Source: Winogradskyella aurantia
GTDB taxonomy: Bacteria; Bacteroidota; Bacteroidia; Flavobacteriales; Flavobacteriaceae
Direction: 5' to 3'
DNA: 64,000 bases
NCBI RefSeq assembly: GCF_002266855.1
Contig: NZ_NGJN01000002.1
Span: 248,001 to 312,000 of the forward strand
The notes beneath the pieces are model-generated. The model worked only from the letters and a program-made list of their open reading frames with translations, was not told where the DNA came from and searched no databases. The translations under genes were made by a program, and so were the position numbers. Each line of letters starts with the position of its first letter. Within the stretch, counting starts at the first letter, position 1. Shown in pieces: positions 9,094-18,468 of this stretch.

Positions 9094-9816
9094 TTAGTGT
9101 TTTTGTATCTTAAGTTTGGTAAAAAATAAAAACGCAAACGTTACACTTAGAAAATAAATTAAATCCCTAGTATCTATAACCCCTCGACTCATACTTTTAT
9201 AGTGGGCAGACATGCCCAAATTCTCCATGTACACAAGATCTCCAAAGACGTCATAATTTGATAAGCCTTCAAAACCAAAGTATAAAAAGAAACAAATAAA
9301 GACGGAAATAATAAACGCTACAATTTGATTGTCAGAAAGGGCCGAAGAAAAAATTCCGATAGCCGTATACGCTGCTACTAAAAACAATAAACCAAAATAC
9401 GAACCGATAGTACTCCCCAAATCTAGGGCTTGTCCTGAGTTGCCCAATTGAGAAACTGTATAAACATATAGTATTGTTGGTATAAGGGCTATGACTATCA
9501 AAGAAAGAGCGCCAAAATATTTACCGAGCACAATTTGAAAATGCGTAATGGGTTTTGTTACTAAAAGCTCTAAGGTACCTTGTTTTTTTTCGTCACTAAA
9601 ACTACGCATGGTCACCGCTGGAATGAGAAAGATAAGTATCCAAGGAGCTAATAAAAAGAATGATGACAGACTAACAATACCGTTATCAAAAACATTAAAA
9701 TTACCTTTGAAGACCCACAGAAAAAGGCCATTTAAAAGTAAGAATAGCCCAATGACCAAATAGGCAATAGGTGAAGCGAAAAACGTACTTATTTCTTTTT
9801 TTAAAATTGCAATCAT
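9094..9816 (-). CDS. gldF: Gliding motility ABC transporter permease GldF
   Basis: 240 residues with six predicted membrane helices and ABC-2 permease character. It begins MIAILKKEISTFFASPIAY and has the conserved cytoplasmic segment MRSFSDEKKQGTLELLVTKPI after the second helix. It is the membrane subunit of the GldAFG transporter. The start lies 5 bases after the stop of the ABM protein, so the genes are cotranscribed. Confidence 0.95.
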   Translation of the reverse strand: MIAILKKEISTFFASPIAYLVIGLFLLLNGLFLWVFKGNFNVFDNGIVSLSSFFLLAPWILIFLIPAVTMRSFSDEKKQGTLELLVTKPITHFQIVLGKYFGALSLIVIALIPTILYVYTVSQLGNSGQALDLGSTIGSYFGLLFLVAAYTAIGIFSSALSDNQIVAFIISVFICFFLYFGFEGLSNYDVFGDLVYMENLGMSAHYKSMSRGVIDTRDLIYFLSVTFAFLFFTKLKIQKH

Positions 9817-9821
9817 GTATT

Positions 9822-10118
9822 TTATTTTAAACTGTAGAGTCTATCAAGACTCCAAGCCTGTGGTTTAGCATCAAATAAAACCTTTGTTTTGGACCAAACC
9901 TGCTTAAATAATTCTGAATTTCTATAAGTATTTAAATCAGTTTCAGACTGCCAATAGCTATAGGTAAAGAACACATTGGAATGGTCCCTGTCGCGATATA
10001 ATTCCAAATAATCACAGCCTTTAAAATCCCTGATAGCTTGTTTATTTTGATTGAAATTCTCTTTGAATTCCTCAACCTTAGACCTTTTAAAGCTCATTTT
10101 TACAATTCGTACTAACAT
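9822..10118 (-). CDS. Antibiotic biosynthesis monooxygenase (ABM)-fold protein
   Basis: A 98-residue dimeric ferredoxin-like (ABM) protein, with MLVRIVKMSF as the first strand, F-x-x-N-x-x-x-I-R-x-F-x-G-C-x-x-L-E-L in the middle and F-x-T-Y-S-Y-W-x-S-E-x-D-L-x-x-Y-R as the second half. The ATG at 10118 is chosen; the longer frame would need a TTG at 10151. ABM-fold proteins include haem-degrading and quinone oxygenases, but the substrate cannot be told here. It precedes gldF by 5 bases. Confidence 0.8.
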   Translation of the reverse strand: MLVRIVKMSFKRSKVEEFKENFNQNKQAIRDFKGCDYLELYRDRDHSNVFFTYSYWQSETDLNTYRNSELFKQVWSKTKVLFDAKPQAWSLDRLYSLK

Positions 10119-10194
10119 GCTGTTCTTTTGTAACCGAAATATTTTAAACAAATCTGATGATACCCTAAGGCCTTACCATTTTTATTTTATGTTG

Positions 10195-11064
10195 CTAAAC
10201 TTGATTAGTTAAGGTTTTCACGGGACTGTGGATGGGCAAAAAATTAACTGTAACCGTATCCATAGTCTTTAAGCCCATAAGAGTTGAAGCACTTCCCACA
10301 GTATCGCAATTGCTTTTATAAACGGCAATTTCTAGATAACCCGAGGAATTAAACACCACTAATCCCTTGCCTTCATCGTTGCGTTTGGATTCCTCAATAT
10401 CGAAATTTACAACGTCACTGTACTTATTCAGTATTTTATTGAATTTATGACTTCGTGCTGAAATCTCATACTTCCTTGTTTTTTGGATGGTTTCAAAAAA
10501 CTTACGTTTAATATTGGTCACCACATTGCCATAGTTATCAATATAAATCACCGTACCAATGATTTGATTTCTCTCGTCATTCACAAAAGGGGTCAAGTTT
10601 TTTATTGGTTTTATAGTGTTAATAACTTTACCAATAATTTCAAGAGTGCCTCCTCTAGCAATATGGCAGGCTACTTTAACAAAAACATCTAAAACAGGAA
10701 AACTGGTTTCTATTTTATCATGAATATTAATCTCAACAATTTTTTCCGCAGTGATTTCGGTAGTTATCATACTCATTATACCGTTGTTAGCACATATAAA
10801 GTAATGATCGTCTAATTTTACCGCAATGTGCTTGTTTTCAGGGTTTAGCTCAGAATCGATTCCAATAATATGTATGGTTCCTTTTGGAAAACTGCTGTAG
10901 GCGTTTAAAATGATGTAGGCAGCTTCTGAAATATTAAAGGGTGAAATAGAATGTGATATGTCAACAATCCTAACATCGGAAAGTTCGCTATAAATAGCAC
11001 CTTTAATGGCTCCAGCGAAATGGTCTTTCTCTCCAAAATCAGTCGTTAAAGTGATTATTGCCAT
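10195..11064 (-). CDS. SAM hydroxide adenosyltransferase (DUF62 family)
   Basis: A 289-residue member of the SAM hydroxide adenosyltransferase / chlorinase / fluorinase superfamily. It has the N-terminal ITLTTDFGEKDHFAGAIKGAI motif (Asp contacting SAM), VRIVDISHSISPFNI, the ANNGI motif and GTVIYIDNYGNVVTNI near residue 160. Family members hydrolyse SAM to adenosine and methionine. The halide-using members are rarer and need specific residues that I cannot assign safely. It heads the minus-strand run leading to gldF-gldG and is divergent from phoH, 110 bases away. Confidence 0.88.
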   Translation of the reverse strand: MAIITLTTDFGEKDHFAGAIKGAIYSELSDVRIVDISHSISPFNISEAAYIILNAYSSFPKGTIHIIGIDSELNPENKHIAVKLDDHYFICANNGIMSMITTEITAEKIVEINIHDKIETSFPVLDVFVKVACHIARGGTLEIIGKVINTIKPIKNLTPFVNDERNQIIGTVIYIDNYGNVVTNIKRKFFETIQKTRKYEISARSHKFNKILNKYSDVVNFDIEESKRNDEGKGLVVFNSSGYLEIAVYKSNCDTVGSASTLMGLKTMDTVTVNFLPIHSPVKTLTNQV

Positions 11065-11111
11065 GTATTAATTGTTGATAATTTTTTCTAGAACTGTCCT
11101 TGTAAAATTGT

Positions 11112-11119
11112 TAGATTTG
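11112..11119 (+). promoter_or_regulatory. -7 promoter element for phoH
   Basis: TAGATTTG fits TAnnTTTG and lies 55 bases upstream of the phoH start. No properly spaced TTG -33 box is visible. Confidence 0.5.
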
Positions 11120-11174
11120 GTACACACAAAACTAAGAAAAGAAAACAGATTAACACACTAAATCAAACAGGCTT

Positions 11175-12128
11175 TTGAACGAACTTATCCTTGAACTTGA
11201 AGAAATAACTCCCAAAGAATTCTTCGGTGCCCAAAATGCGAATATCGAACTCCTTAAAAAGTACTTTCCTAAACTTAAAATTGTAGCCAGAGGCAATAAG
11301 ATTAAAGCCTATGGTGATGAGGACCTGTTAGAGGAATTTGACCGAAGAATGATGATGCTTATGCAGCACTTCGGCAAGTACAACAAATTGGATGAAAATG
11401 TAATAGAACGCGTACTGACGAGTCAAAGTAGTGATGATTACACGACTTCTGCAACCAGCGGTGATGTTATTGTCCATGGTGTAGGCGGTAAGCTCATTAA
11501 AGCCCAGACGGTGAATCAGCGTAAATTGGTAGAGAGCATCCGTAAGAACGACATGGTTTTTGCCATTGGACCTGCTGGTACCGGTAAAACCTATACAGGA
11601 GTAGCTCTTGCCGTCCAGGCATTGAAAAATAAAGAGGTAAAACGCATCATTTTAACGCGCCCAGCGGTTGAGGCAGGAGAAAACTTAGGGTTCCTACCCG
11701 GCGACTTAAAGGAAAAGCTCGATCCTTACATGCAACCTTTATATGATGCACTCAGGGATATGATACCACATGAAAAATTAGATAGCTATATAGAGAAAGG
11801 GGTTATTCAAATTGCCCCATTGGCCTTTATGCGTGGTAGAACCCTTGATAATGCATTTGTTATTTTAGATGAAGGGCAGAATACAACACATTCCCAAATG
11901 AAAATGTTTTTAACCCGTATGGGAAAGAATGCTAAATTTTTATTAACCGGTGATCCAGGTCAGGTCGATTTGCCGCGCCGAACCATATCTGGATTAAAGG
12001 AGGCGCTGCTCGTGCTTAAGAACATAGAAGGCATAGGGATGATCTATTTAGATGATAAGGACGTTATAAGACATAAACTCGTAAAGAAAGTCATTGCAGC
12101 TTATAAGAGCATAGAAAACAGGGATTAA
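11175..12128 (+). CDS. PhoH family P-loop ATPase
   Basis: 317 residues with an N-terminal KH-like region, then the PhoH ATPase core: Walker A AIGPAGTGKT near residue 134, LTRPAVEAGE, LGFLPGD, Walker B FVILDEGQN and LTGDPGQVDLP. PhoH proteins are cytoplasmic ATPases implicated in RNA metabolism. The start is a TTG at 11175: an in-frame TAA at 11151 blocks any upstream ATG, and the N-terminus from the TTG has the length usual for the family. purC follows 33 bases later, possibly on the same transcript. Confidence 0.92.
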   Translation: MNELILELEEITPKEFFGAQNANIELLKKYFPKLKIVARGNKIKAYGDEDLLEEFDRRMMMLMQHFGKYNKLDENVIERVLTSQSSDDYTTSATSGDVIVHGVGGKLIKAQTVNQRKLVESIRKNDMVFAIGPAGTGKTYTGVALAVQALKNKEVKRIILTRPAVEAGENLGFLPGDLKEKLDPYMQPLYDALRDMIPHEKLDSYIEKGVIQIAPLAFMRGRTLDNAFVILDEGQNTTHSQMKMFLTRMGKNAKFLLTGDPGQVDLPRRTISGLKEALLVLKNIEGIGMIYLDDKDVIRHKLVKKVIAAYKSIENRD

Positions 12129-12161
12129 TCCAAGACCCGTAATACCTTAGATGATAATAAA

Positions 12162-13109
12162 ATGAGCAATACGATTATTGATACCAATTTTAATTTTCCC
12201 AATCAGAAAAGTGTTTACAAGGGAAAGGTAAGGGAAGTTTATAATATTAATGACGAACTCTTGGTTATGGTAGCTACGGATAGACTTAGTGCTTTTGATG
12301 TAGTGATGCCAAAAGGGATTCCTTACAAAGGTCAAATTCTTAATCAGATTGCTACTAAAATGATGAAAGCAACTGAGGATTTAGTACCTAATTGGTTAGT
12401 GGCTACACCAGATCCTAATGTGGCGGTTGGTCATTTATGTGAGCCATTTAAGGTTGAAATGGTCATACGTGGCTATATGTCTGGTCATGCCGCAAGAGAA
12501 TACAAGGCAGGCAAACGCGAATTATGTGGTGTGACAATGCCAGATGGCATGAATGAAAATGATAAGTTTCCTCAACCAATCATTACGCCTGCTACAAAAG
12601 CAGAACATGGTAATCACGATGAAGATATTTCAAGGGAAGATATACTCAAAAGAGGTATTGTCTCTAAGGAAGACTATGTGGTGCTTGAGGATTATACACG
12701 AAAATTATTTCAACGCGGGACCGAGATTGCTGCAAAGCGTGGCCTGATTCTAGTTGATACCAAATATGAGTTCGGTAAAACAAAAGATGGACAAATTGTC
12801 TTAATTGATGAAATACACACACCAGATTCATCGCGTTATTTTTATGCCGATGGCTACGAAGAACGCCAAACCAAAGGTGAAGCACAAAAGCAACTGTCTA
12901 AAGAGTTTGTAAGACAATGGCTTATTGCTAACGGCTTTCAGGGATTAGAGGGGCAATCCGTACCTTTTATGAGTGATTCCTATATCGAAACCGTAAGTGA
13001 ACGTTACATAGAGCTCTATGAAAATATAACCGGAGAAACCTTTGTTAAAGCAGATGTGTCTGATATACAAGGCAGGATAGAGGCTAATGTTTTGGCATAT
13101 CTAAAATGA
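12162..13109 (+). CDS. purC: Phosphoribosylaminoimidazole-succinocarboxamide synthase
   Basis: A 315-residue SAICAR synthetase that joins aspartate to CAIR in de novo purine synthesis using ATP. Characteristic segments are [11 protein letters not shown] (glycine-rich nucleotide loop), [64 protein letters not shown] and [17 protein letters not shown]. The length is that of the longer (fungal-like and Bacteroidota) form rather than the 240-residue E. coli type. It stands 33 bases after phoH. Confidence 0.97.
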   Translation: MSNTIIDTNFNFPNQKSVYKGKVREVYNINDELLVMVATDRLSAFDVVMPKGIPYKGQILNQIATKMMKATEDLVPNWLVATPDPNVAVGHLCEPFKVEMVIRGYMSGHAAREYKAGKRELCGVTMPDGMNENDKFPQPIITPATKAEHGNHDEDISREDILKRGIVSKEDYVVLEDYTRKLFQRGTEIAAKRGLILVDTKYEFGKTKDGQIVLIDEIHTPDSSRYFYADGYEERQTKGEAQKQLSKEFVRQWLIANGFQGLEGQSVPFMSDSYIETVSERYIELYENITGETFVKADVSDIQGRIEANVLAYLK

Positions 13110-13210
13110 ATTAATGGAAGTTGTCAAATCGAATGCTGTCTAGAGCATTGATTTCTTCTGATAAATTGGTCAGCTAGCAATAGAAATAGAATAAAAAGAA
13201 ATGACACTTT

Positions 13211-13735
13211 TTAGTAGTTGTTTTTCAAGGTCTCCAAATGATGCTCTACATGGTAAGCAGACCACATAATAATTTCTCTAACCGGCATTTTACCCATTAA
13301 AGGATGTGGCAACACTAAAGTGTCTAAGTTCTCATTTGAGATTTTCTTGGTTTTGTATTGAAGCTTCTTACTTTCCGTTTGAATACGGTTGATCAAGTAA
13401 TGTTTGTCTGTCAGGTTAGGGACTTTCATATTCTGAGACCCTTTAAAGGTCTTTCCTTGCGACTCTGCTAAGCGTTCTTTATATCTTTTTATTATGGCAT
13501 CATAGTCACGAACGGGCCTATTGGCTTTTCCAAATTTATACCGCACAAAAAACTTTGGAAGACTTAAGGCATTGTTAAGTGGTGTAATACTTTGCAGTAA
13601 ATGCAGCACATGTTGGCCCGTTGTCCATTTACCCTCAGGTCCTTGAGTCCATAACTCATCAGGATGATTTTCTATCCACTCTATAAGGGCATTGTACTTC
13701 TGGTCAATTAAATCGGCAATGGTATCCTTTTCCAT
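13211..13735 (-). CDS. DinB family protein
   Basis: A 174-residue four-helix-bundle protein of the DinB/YfiT superfamily. It has the likely metal-ligand histidines in W-T-T-G-Q-H-V-L-H-L-L-Q-S in the first half and a C-terminal YHVEHHLETL motif. DinB-type proteins bind a divalent metal and many are thiol-dependent transferases or hydrolases; the substrate is unknown. The ATG at 13735 is used, because the longer frame adds a hydrophobic stretch with no homology to the fold. It lies 88 bases downstream of the DUF6048 gene. Confidence 0.8.
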   Translation of the reverse strand: MEKDTIADLIDQKYNALIEWIENHPDELWTQGPEGKWTTGQHVLHLLQSITPLNNALSLPKFFVRYKFGKANRPVRDYDAIIKRYKERLAESQGKTFKGSQNMKVPNLTDKHYLINRIQTESKKLQYKTKKISNENLDTLVLPHPLMGKMPVREIIMWSAYHVEHHLETLKNNY

Positions 13736-13823
13736 AAATATGATTTTATCATAGAAAAGATAGGTAATTATTTTAATACAATCAACTTGAAAAACGCTTT
13801 TAAAGAGTGAAAATGTAATAGGA

Positions 13824-14567
13824 TTAATTATCCGATTCAACTTCTTGAACTATAATCTTATCCTTTTTAAATATTGGAATGAGGTAAGATAAATTAAACC
13901 CAAAACCAGAACCAAATCGACCACTATCATAGGTTCTGTTAAAGCCCGGGATATAAAGATTTTCAAAATTCTCTGGAGAGGTCTCAGAAACTAAGAATTT
14001 TAATTGTACGTTAATTCCAGCAAAGAAATTATTGAATAACTCTGCTTTTAAGCCAACTATTAACTCTGCCCAAAGGGCCGTAAGGCCATCGAATTCTTGA
14101 GGCGATTCCACTGTGAATTGTTGATTCCAGTACTGATTGTTGACGTCGTAGATATTATAATTATTTAGTGTTTGACTAAAGGTACTCGCACCGATACGAA
14201 ATCCGCCATAGATCATATTTTCCATATCTAACCAGTTTTGGTAAAAATTCATGTCAATACCACCTTTAAAATAGCTTCCTTGAGTGGTATTGCTCAATAC
14301 TTCATTTTCAACTTTGCGTTCTTCATTGCCTAACTCACCGGCTAAATAGAGGCGTTTTGTTAATCTGTAATCTCCCATAATCTCAATTCCAGTATAGTCA
14401 TCTTCAAAAAAAGTTCGTGCGAGTTTGCTTATGTCAACACCTAAACGAAGACCATATTTCTGCTTAAAAACAAGTGTGTCCTTAATGGTTTCTTTATCTC
14501 CTTGTGCAAAGGATACTACTGAAAACAGAAGTGTAAAGACTATGGTATTAATGAAAAATCTGGACAT
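13824..14567 (-). CDS. DUF6048 family outer-membrane-type protein
   Basis: A 247-residue exported protein with a signal peptide (SRFFINTIVFTLLFSVVSFAQ) and beta-barrel character: alternating strands, G-x-R-x-G-V-D-I and Y-F-K-G-G-I-D-M-N-F segments. I match it from memory to the DUF6048 family, which in flavobacteria travels with DUF6452 and a uracil methyltransferase. The ATG at 14567 is preferred to an in-frame TTG at 14588. It overlaps the DUF6452 gene by 20 bases, indicating translational coupling. Function unknown. Confidence 0.75.
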   Translation of the reverse strand: MSRFFINTIVFTLLFSVVSFAQGDKETIKDTLVFKQKYGLRLGVDISKLARTFFEDDYTGIEIMGDYRLTKRLYLAGELGNEERKVENEVLSNTTQGSYFKGGIDMNFYQNWLDMENMIYGGFRIGASTFSQTLNNYNIYDVNNQYWNQQFTVESPQEFDGLTALWAELIVGLKAELFNNFFAGINVQLKFLVSETSPENFENLYIPGFNRTYDSGRFGSGFGFNLSYLIPIFKKDKIIVQEVESDN

Positions 14568-15108
14568 GTACTGTGTTTTCGTTGTCAATGGTAGATTCTA
14601 TAACATCTATATCCGTAATCCAATTTGCGTCATCTGAAATGAGATTAATATCCAAATCCTGAAATATACTTTTATAGCCGCAAGCTCTGGATACATAATC
14701 AAACCTTGGTATATAGGAAATTTCAATGATATCTATATTAGACTCGGTATCTGGATTGTTGTCTAAACGCAAGTTGGTCTCGTTTTCGAGAATATAGGTA
14801 GTTGTAACAATGGTACCTTCATTTTCTACAAGAAGCGGTAGAGCCAAGTTGTTACTATTACTATTAAAAACTAAAGTAGCATCAGAGGCTGTTTCTGGCT
14901 GCGTGGGATTCCCATTTTCATCAAGGACCAATCCTTCCCCATAGGCCGTCAATCTTACAACGTTTTTAAGTTGCTCTGGATTTGAAAAATCATAGAACTC
15001 AATAATCAAGCGTGGTGTGGTGGGTGTCCCTTCAGCACAAATATCATCGCGTTCACATCCTAAAAGAGCAGTGATGATAAAAAGTATAATAACATTTAAC
15101 TTTTTCAT
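14548..15108 (-). CDS. DUF6452 family lipoprotein
   Basis: A 186-residue predicted lipoprotein whose signal ends ITALLGC (Cys17). The mature part begins with two more cysteines (ERDDICAEG) and contains TPTTPRLIIEFYDFSNPEQLK, the pattern I associate with DUF6452. The start is directly adjacent to the stop of the methyltransferase gene (15109), and the end overlaps DUF6048 by 20 bases, so all three form one operon. Function is unknown; an outer-membrane lipoprotein partnering the DUF6048 barrel is a reasonable inference from coupling. Confidence 0.8.
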   Translation of the reverse strand: MKKLNVIILFIITALLGCERDDICAEGTPTTPRLIIEFYDFSNPEQLKNVVRLTAYGEGLVLDENGNPTQPETASDATLVFNSNSNNLALPLLVENEGTIVTTTYILENETNLRLDNNPDTESNIDIIEISYIPRFDYVSRACGYKSIFQDLDINLISDDANWITDIDVIESTIDNENTVHVQIFH

Positions 15109-16563
15109 TTATTTTTTGTCAAACAAAACTACGGTTTCAATATGTGCTGTGTGCGGAAACTGATCTACCAGGCTTATTTTTTTTAAATGATATCCGGCCT
15201 GAATCAATTGCTCAGTGTCGCGTGCTTGGGTAGCAGGATTACAAGATACATAAACCAAACGTTTTGCGTTGAGATTTATTATTTTTTTAAGGGTTTTAGG
15301 AGAAATACCAGCCCTTGCAGGGTCTAAAATGATAGTCCCTAATTTATTGGTATATTTAGGATGCTCGTTTAAAAATTTACCGACATCTGCAGCATAAAAC
15401 TTAAGTCCCTTAATATCGTTACGCTTTGCATTTTCTTTAGCATCTTCAATTGCAGAAGCTACTATATCTACACCAACGATTTGTGTATTTTGAGCTTTAC
15501 TTGCTAATATTTGCCCAATGGTTCCGGTGCCACAGAATAAATCGAGCACCACGGAATTATCAACAGCATCTTTCTGCTCTAAAGCATAGTCAATAACTTT
15601 CGCGTAGAGTTTTTCAGCACATTTTGGGTTGGTTTGAAAAAAGCTCTTCATACTTATTTCAAAATTCAGTCCTAAAAGCTCTTCTACAATTTTGTCTTCT
15701 CCATACACTAACTGTATACTGCCAGTAGTGGCGATGGTTCTATCCCCAATTTCGTCATTGATGGTATGTAATAATCCTGCGACGCGATTGCCAAATAATT
15801 GTACAAGAAAATCTGCGAAATTATTTAGGTTGAATTGAGGAAGGTCGTGGGAGGTAGTTACAAGATTAAAGAGTAGTTTATTGGTTTCATAGGATTTCCG
15901 AACTACAAGATACCTAAAAAATCCTTCTTTTTTAGGTGCGTGCCACGGTTGTAGTTCAGTAGCTTCACAGTATTTTCTAATTTCCCTAAGTTGATTTTCT
16001 ACTTCGGCATCAAACAAACCTGAATCCTTATTAAGATTATCACCACACCACCATGTACCACGTTTTTTAAACCCTAGGGTAAACTCATCGACATCAGTTT
16101 TTTTTTCATGGTCATAACCAATGGCAGAAAAACCATATTCCATTTTATTTCGGTAATGGAAGGTATTTGGTGAGCTCACTAATTCATCGAATTTAGAGGC
16201 TATATCTGTAACTTTTCCTATACGCTTAAATAGTTCAAAGGTACTTTTGATTTTATACTCGTGCTGTTTATCTATAGGTAGGTTAATATATGGTGCACCA
16301 GGTATAGTTTGAAATGGCATTTCCACTTCATCTTCTGAAGGTTCTAAAACCTCTAAGAGTTTACATTCAGCGTAGGATTTGCTCGACTTTTTCACTTGTG
16401 CTTTGACGAATTGGCCTGGAAGTGTGTTGGGTACAAAAATCACAAACTCTCCTTTCTCATTTCTAATGCGTCCAATACCTTTTCCTCCAAAGGCATAGTC
16501 CTCGATTAAGATATCAAGGACTTGTCCTCGTTTAACAAATTTATTTCGTTCGCGTTTCGGCAT
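15109..16563 (-). CDS. rlmD: TrmA/RlmD-family RNA (uracil-5-)-methyltransferase
   Basis: 484 residues: an N-terminal TRAM domain (VLDILIEDYAFGGKGIGRI), a central region, and a class I SAM-methyltransferase domain with VLDLFCGTGTIG, LDPARAGISPK and the catalytic-Cys motif YVSCNPATQARD. Homologues make 5-methyluridine in rRNA or tRNA. The CX5-6CX2C iron-sulfur motif of RlmD/RumA between TRAM and the catalytic part is not seen, so the exact target is uncertain although the name follows the family. The ATG at 16563 is preferred over one at 16596, because a TATCTTTG promoter element lies between the two. Confidence 0.85.
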   Translation of the reverse strand: MPKRERNKFVKRGQVLDILIEDYAFGGKGIGRIRNEKGEFVIFVPNTLPGQFVKAQVKKSSKSYAECKLLEVLEPSEDEVEMPFQTIPGAPYINLPIDKQHEYKIKSTFELFKRIGKVTDIASKFDELVSSPNTFHYRNKMEYGFSAIGYDHEKKTDVDEFTLGFKKRGTWWCGDNLNKDSGLFDAEVENQLREIRKYCEATELQPWHAPKKEGFFRYLVVRKSYETNKLLFNLVTTSHDLPQFNLNNFADFLVQLFGNRVAGLLHTINDEIGDRTIATTGSIQLVYGEDKIVEELLGLNFEISMKSFFQTNPKCAEKLYAKVIDYALEQKDAVDNSVVLDLFCGTGTIGQILASKAQNTQIVGVDIVASAIEDAKENAKRNDIKGLKFYAADVGKFLNEHPKYTNKLGTIILDPARAGISPKTLKKIINLNAKRLVYVSCNPATQARDTEQLIQAGYHLKKISLVDQFPHTAHIETVVLFDKK

Positions 16564-16581
16564 TATATAGAAATTAGATTG

Positions 16582-16589
16582 CAAAGATA
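16582..16589 (-). promoter_or_regulatory. -7 promoter element for rlmD-like operon
   Basis: Minus-strand TATCTTTG fits TAnnTTTG exactly and ends 18 bases before the chosen ATG at 16563, supporting that start. The -33 region is not clear. Confidence 0.6.
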
Positions 16590-16761
16590 ATCGCATTTGT
16601 TAGAACTGAGATGTGAATTGTTCCTTAAAACAAGATGGTATTATCTAAAGAATTATTAATTTGCGTGCTCTCAGGGATGATTTCTTTCCCACGCTGAATT
16701 TTCGAGACTTCGGAAGGATAAAGGTAGATAAGAAATAGCTTTTTATTCACTTTAAAATCTT

Positions 16762-18048
16762 ATGAAAATGGCTGTTTTAGACCACATTTCATCGCAAGAG
16801 GCGATGGCACTAGAAAATAAATACGGAGCCCAAAATTATCATCCATTACCGGTGGTGCTCAGTAAAGGAGAAGGAGTTTTTGTTTGGGACGTTGAAGGAA
16901 AAAAATATTACGATTTTCTTTCGGCATACTCTTCTTTAAACCAGGGGCATTGTCATCCTAAAATAGTAAATGCTATGACCGAACAGGCACAGCGTCTTAC
17001 GTTAACGTCACGCGCATTTTATAATGATATGCTAGGGCGCTATGAAAAATATGCCACTGAATATTTTAAGTTTGATAAAATGTTACCCATGAATTCTGGG
17101 GCAGAGGCGGTAGAAACTGCAATTAAACTATGCAGGAAATGGGCCTATGAGGTTAAGGGCATAGATTTAAACAAAGCAGAAATAGTTGTTTGTAAAAACA
17201 ATTTTCACGGACGTACAACGACAATAGTATCATTTTCAAATGATCCTGTAGCACGTAAAAACTTTGGGCCTTATACGGGTGGATTTATCAAAATAGAATA
17301 CGATAACCTTGAGGAGTTGGAGACTGTATTAAGTACCAACCCTAACGTAGCGGGCTTTTTAGTTGAGCCCATACAAGGTGAGGCCGGTGTTTATGTACCA
17401 AGTGAAAACTACTTGCGTGAGGCCAAGGCCTTGTGCGAAAAATATAATGTATTGTTCATTGCTGATGAAGTACAGACGGGTATTGCCCGCACCGGACGCC
17501 TATTGGCCTCCTGTGGCAATTGCTCTTGTGAGAATAAGGATTGTTCTGGTACGCCTGATGTAAAACCAGATGTTTTGGTTTTAGGAAAAGCGCTTAGTGG
17601 TGGGTTATATCCAGTATCTGCAGTGATGGCAAATAATGAGATTATGAATGTTATTCAGCCTGGAAATCACGGAAGTACTTTTGGTGGTAATCCCATTGCC
17701 GCTGCGGTAGCTATTGCGGCCCTGGAAGTGGTGAAGGATGAAAAGCTAGCTGAAAATGCCGATTATTTAGGCAAGCTCTTCCGTGCTGAAATGAATAAAT
17801 ACATCAAAACAAGTGGTATTGTACAACTAGTTAGGGGTAAGGGTTTACTCAATGCCATAGTAATCAATGATGATGAGGATAGCGATACCGCTTGGAATAT
17901 TTGCTTAAAATTGAGAGATAATGGGCTATTGGCGAAACCAACGCATGGTAATATTATTCGTTTTGCCCCACCTTTGGTAATGACAGAAGATCAATTATTG
18001 GAATGTGTTTCCATAATTACTAAAACCTTGCAGGAATTTGAAGGATAG
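16762..18048 (+). CDS. rocD: Ornithine--oxo-acid transaminase
   Basis: A 428-residue class III PLP aminotransferase: [14 protein letters not shown], the IADEVQTG motif with Asp235 for the pyridine nitrogen, and the Schiff-base Lys276 in LGKALSGG. It converts ornithine and 2-oxoglutarate to glutamate semialdehyde and glutamate in arginine and proline metabolism. Between the Asp motif and the lysine there is a four-cysteine insert (C251, C254, C256, C261) not present in the human enzyme as I know it. A second ATG at 16768 (MAVL) is an equally good start. A bidirectional terminator follows. Confidence 0.93.
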   Translation: MKMAVLDHISSQEAMALENKYGAQNYHPLPVVLSKGEGVFVWDVEGKKYYDFLSAYSSLNQGHCHPKIVNAMTEQAQRLTLTSRAFYNDMLGRYEKYATEYFKFDKMLPMNSGAEAVETAIKLCRKWAYEVKGIDLNKAEIVVCKNNFHGRTTTIVSFSNDPVARKNFGPYTGGFIKIEYDNLEELETVLSTNPNVAGFLVEPIQGEAGVYVPSENYLREAKALCEKYNVLFIADEVQTGIARTGRLLASCGNCSCENKDCSGTPDVKPDVLVLGKALSGGLYPVSAVMANNEIMNVIQPGNHGSTFGGNPIAAAVAIAALEVVKDEKLAENADYLGKLFRAEMNKYIKTSGIVQLVRGKGLLNAIVINDDEDSDTAWNICLKLRDNGLLAKPTHGNIIRFAPPLVMTEDQLLECVSIITKTLQEFEG

Positions 18049-18072
18049 TTTTAGTTAAAAAATAGAGTATAG

Positions 18073-18109
18073 AAAAAAGCGATTTTCAATAAAGAAAATC
18101 GCTTTTTTA
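18073..18109. terminator. Bidirectional terminator
   Basis: A 15-bp perfect stem (18073-18087 with 18094-18108) with a 6-base loop, A-rich on one side and T-rich on the other, between convergent rocD and the CCC-motif gene. Confidence 0.92.
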
Positions 18110-18115
18110 TAGTCC

Positions 18116-18460
18116 TTATTCTCCTTGTGCTTTAGCACCCTCTTCAAAACCTTTCATTAATTCCTCCATAATACGTTGTCTTTCTTCCCAACCACCGGAA
18201 GCTAAGTCATATATGTTATAGACCAAAAACAGACCATTGATGATTAATATAACCAAAGCCACGGTTTTTGCTGTACTCATAGCTCTAACACTACCTTGGT
18301 CGTAGCTTTCTGGATTTTCAGCAACTTTTTTAAGATTGCTTTGAGCTACCAAGAAGGCTGGGCCAGCTAAAAAGACACCGAGACCACCAAAGCAGCAACA
18401 TAAAAGGCCAATTATGGCAAGTATATAAACGGTTGTTGGGTTTAGTTTTTGTTGTTCCAT
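18116..18460 (-). CDS. CCC motif membrane protein
   Basis: A 114-residue membrane protein with two hydrophobic helices. The first carries the triple-cysteine motif GLLCCCFGGLGVFLAGPAF (about residues 18-36), and the second is VALVILIINGLFLVYNIY. The C-terminus is acidic and amphipathic. This matches the CCC-motif membrane proteins of Flavobacteriia, which are of unknown function and commonly sit beside a DUF2752 gene, as here (8-base gap). Sequence and context agree. Confidence 0.82.
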   Translation of the reverse strand: MEQQKLNPTTVYILAIIGLLCCCFGGLGVFLAGPAFLVAQSNLKKVAENPESYDQGSVRAMSTAKTVALVILIINGLFLVYNIYDLASGGWEERQRIMEELMKGFEEGAKAQGE

Positions 18461-18468
18461 AAAGTATG

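Noticed and set aside
10119-10151. TTG-started extension of the ABM protein
   Set aside because: It adds 11 residues with no match to the fold, and an ATG at 10118 is available at the fold boundary.
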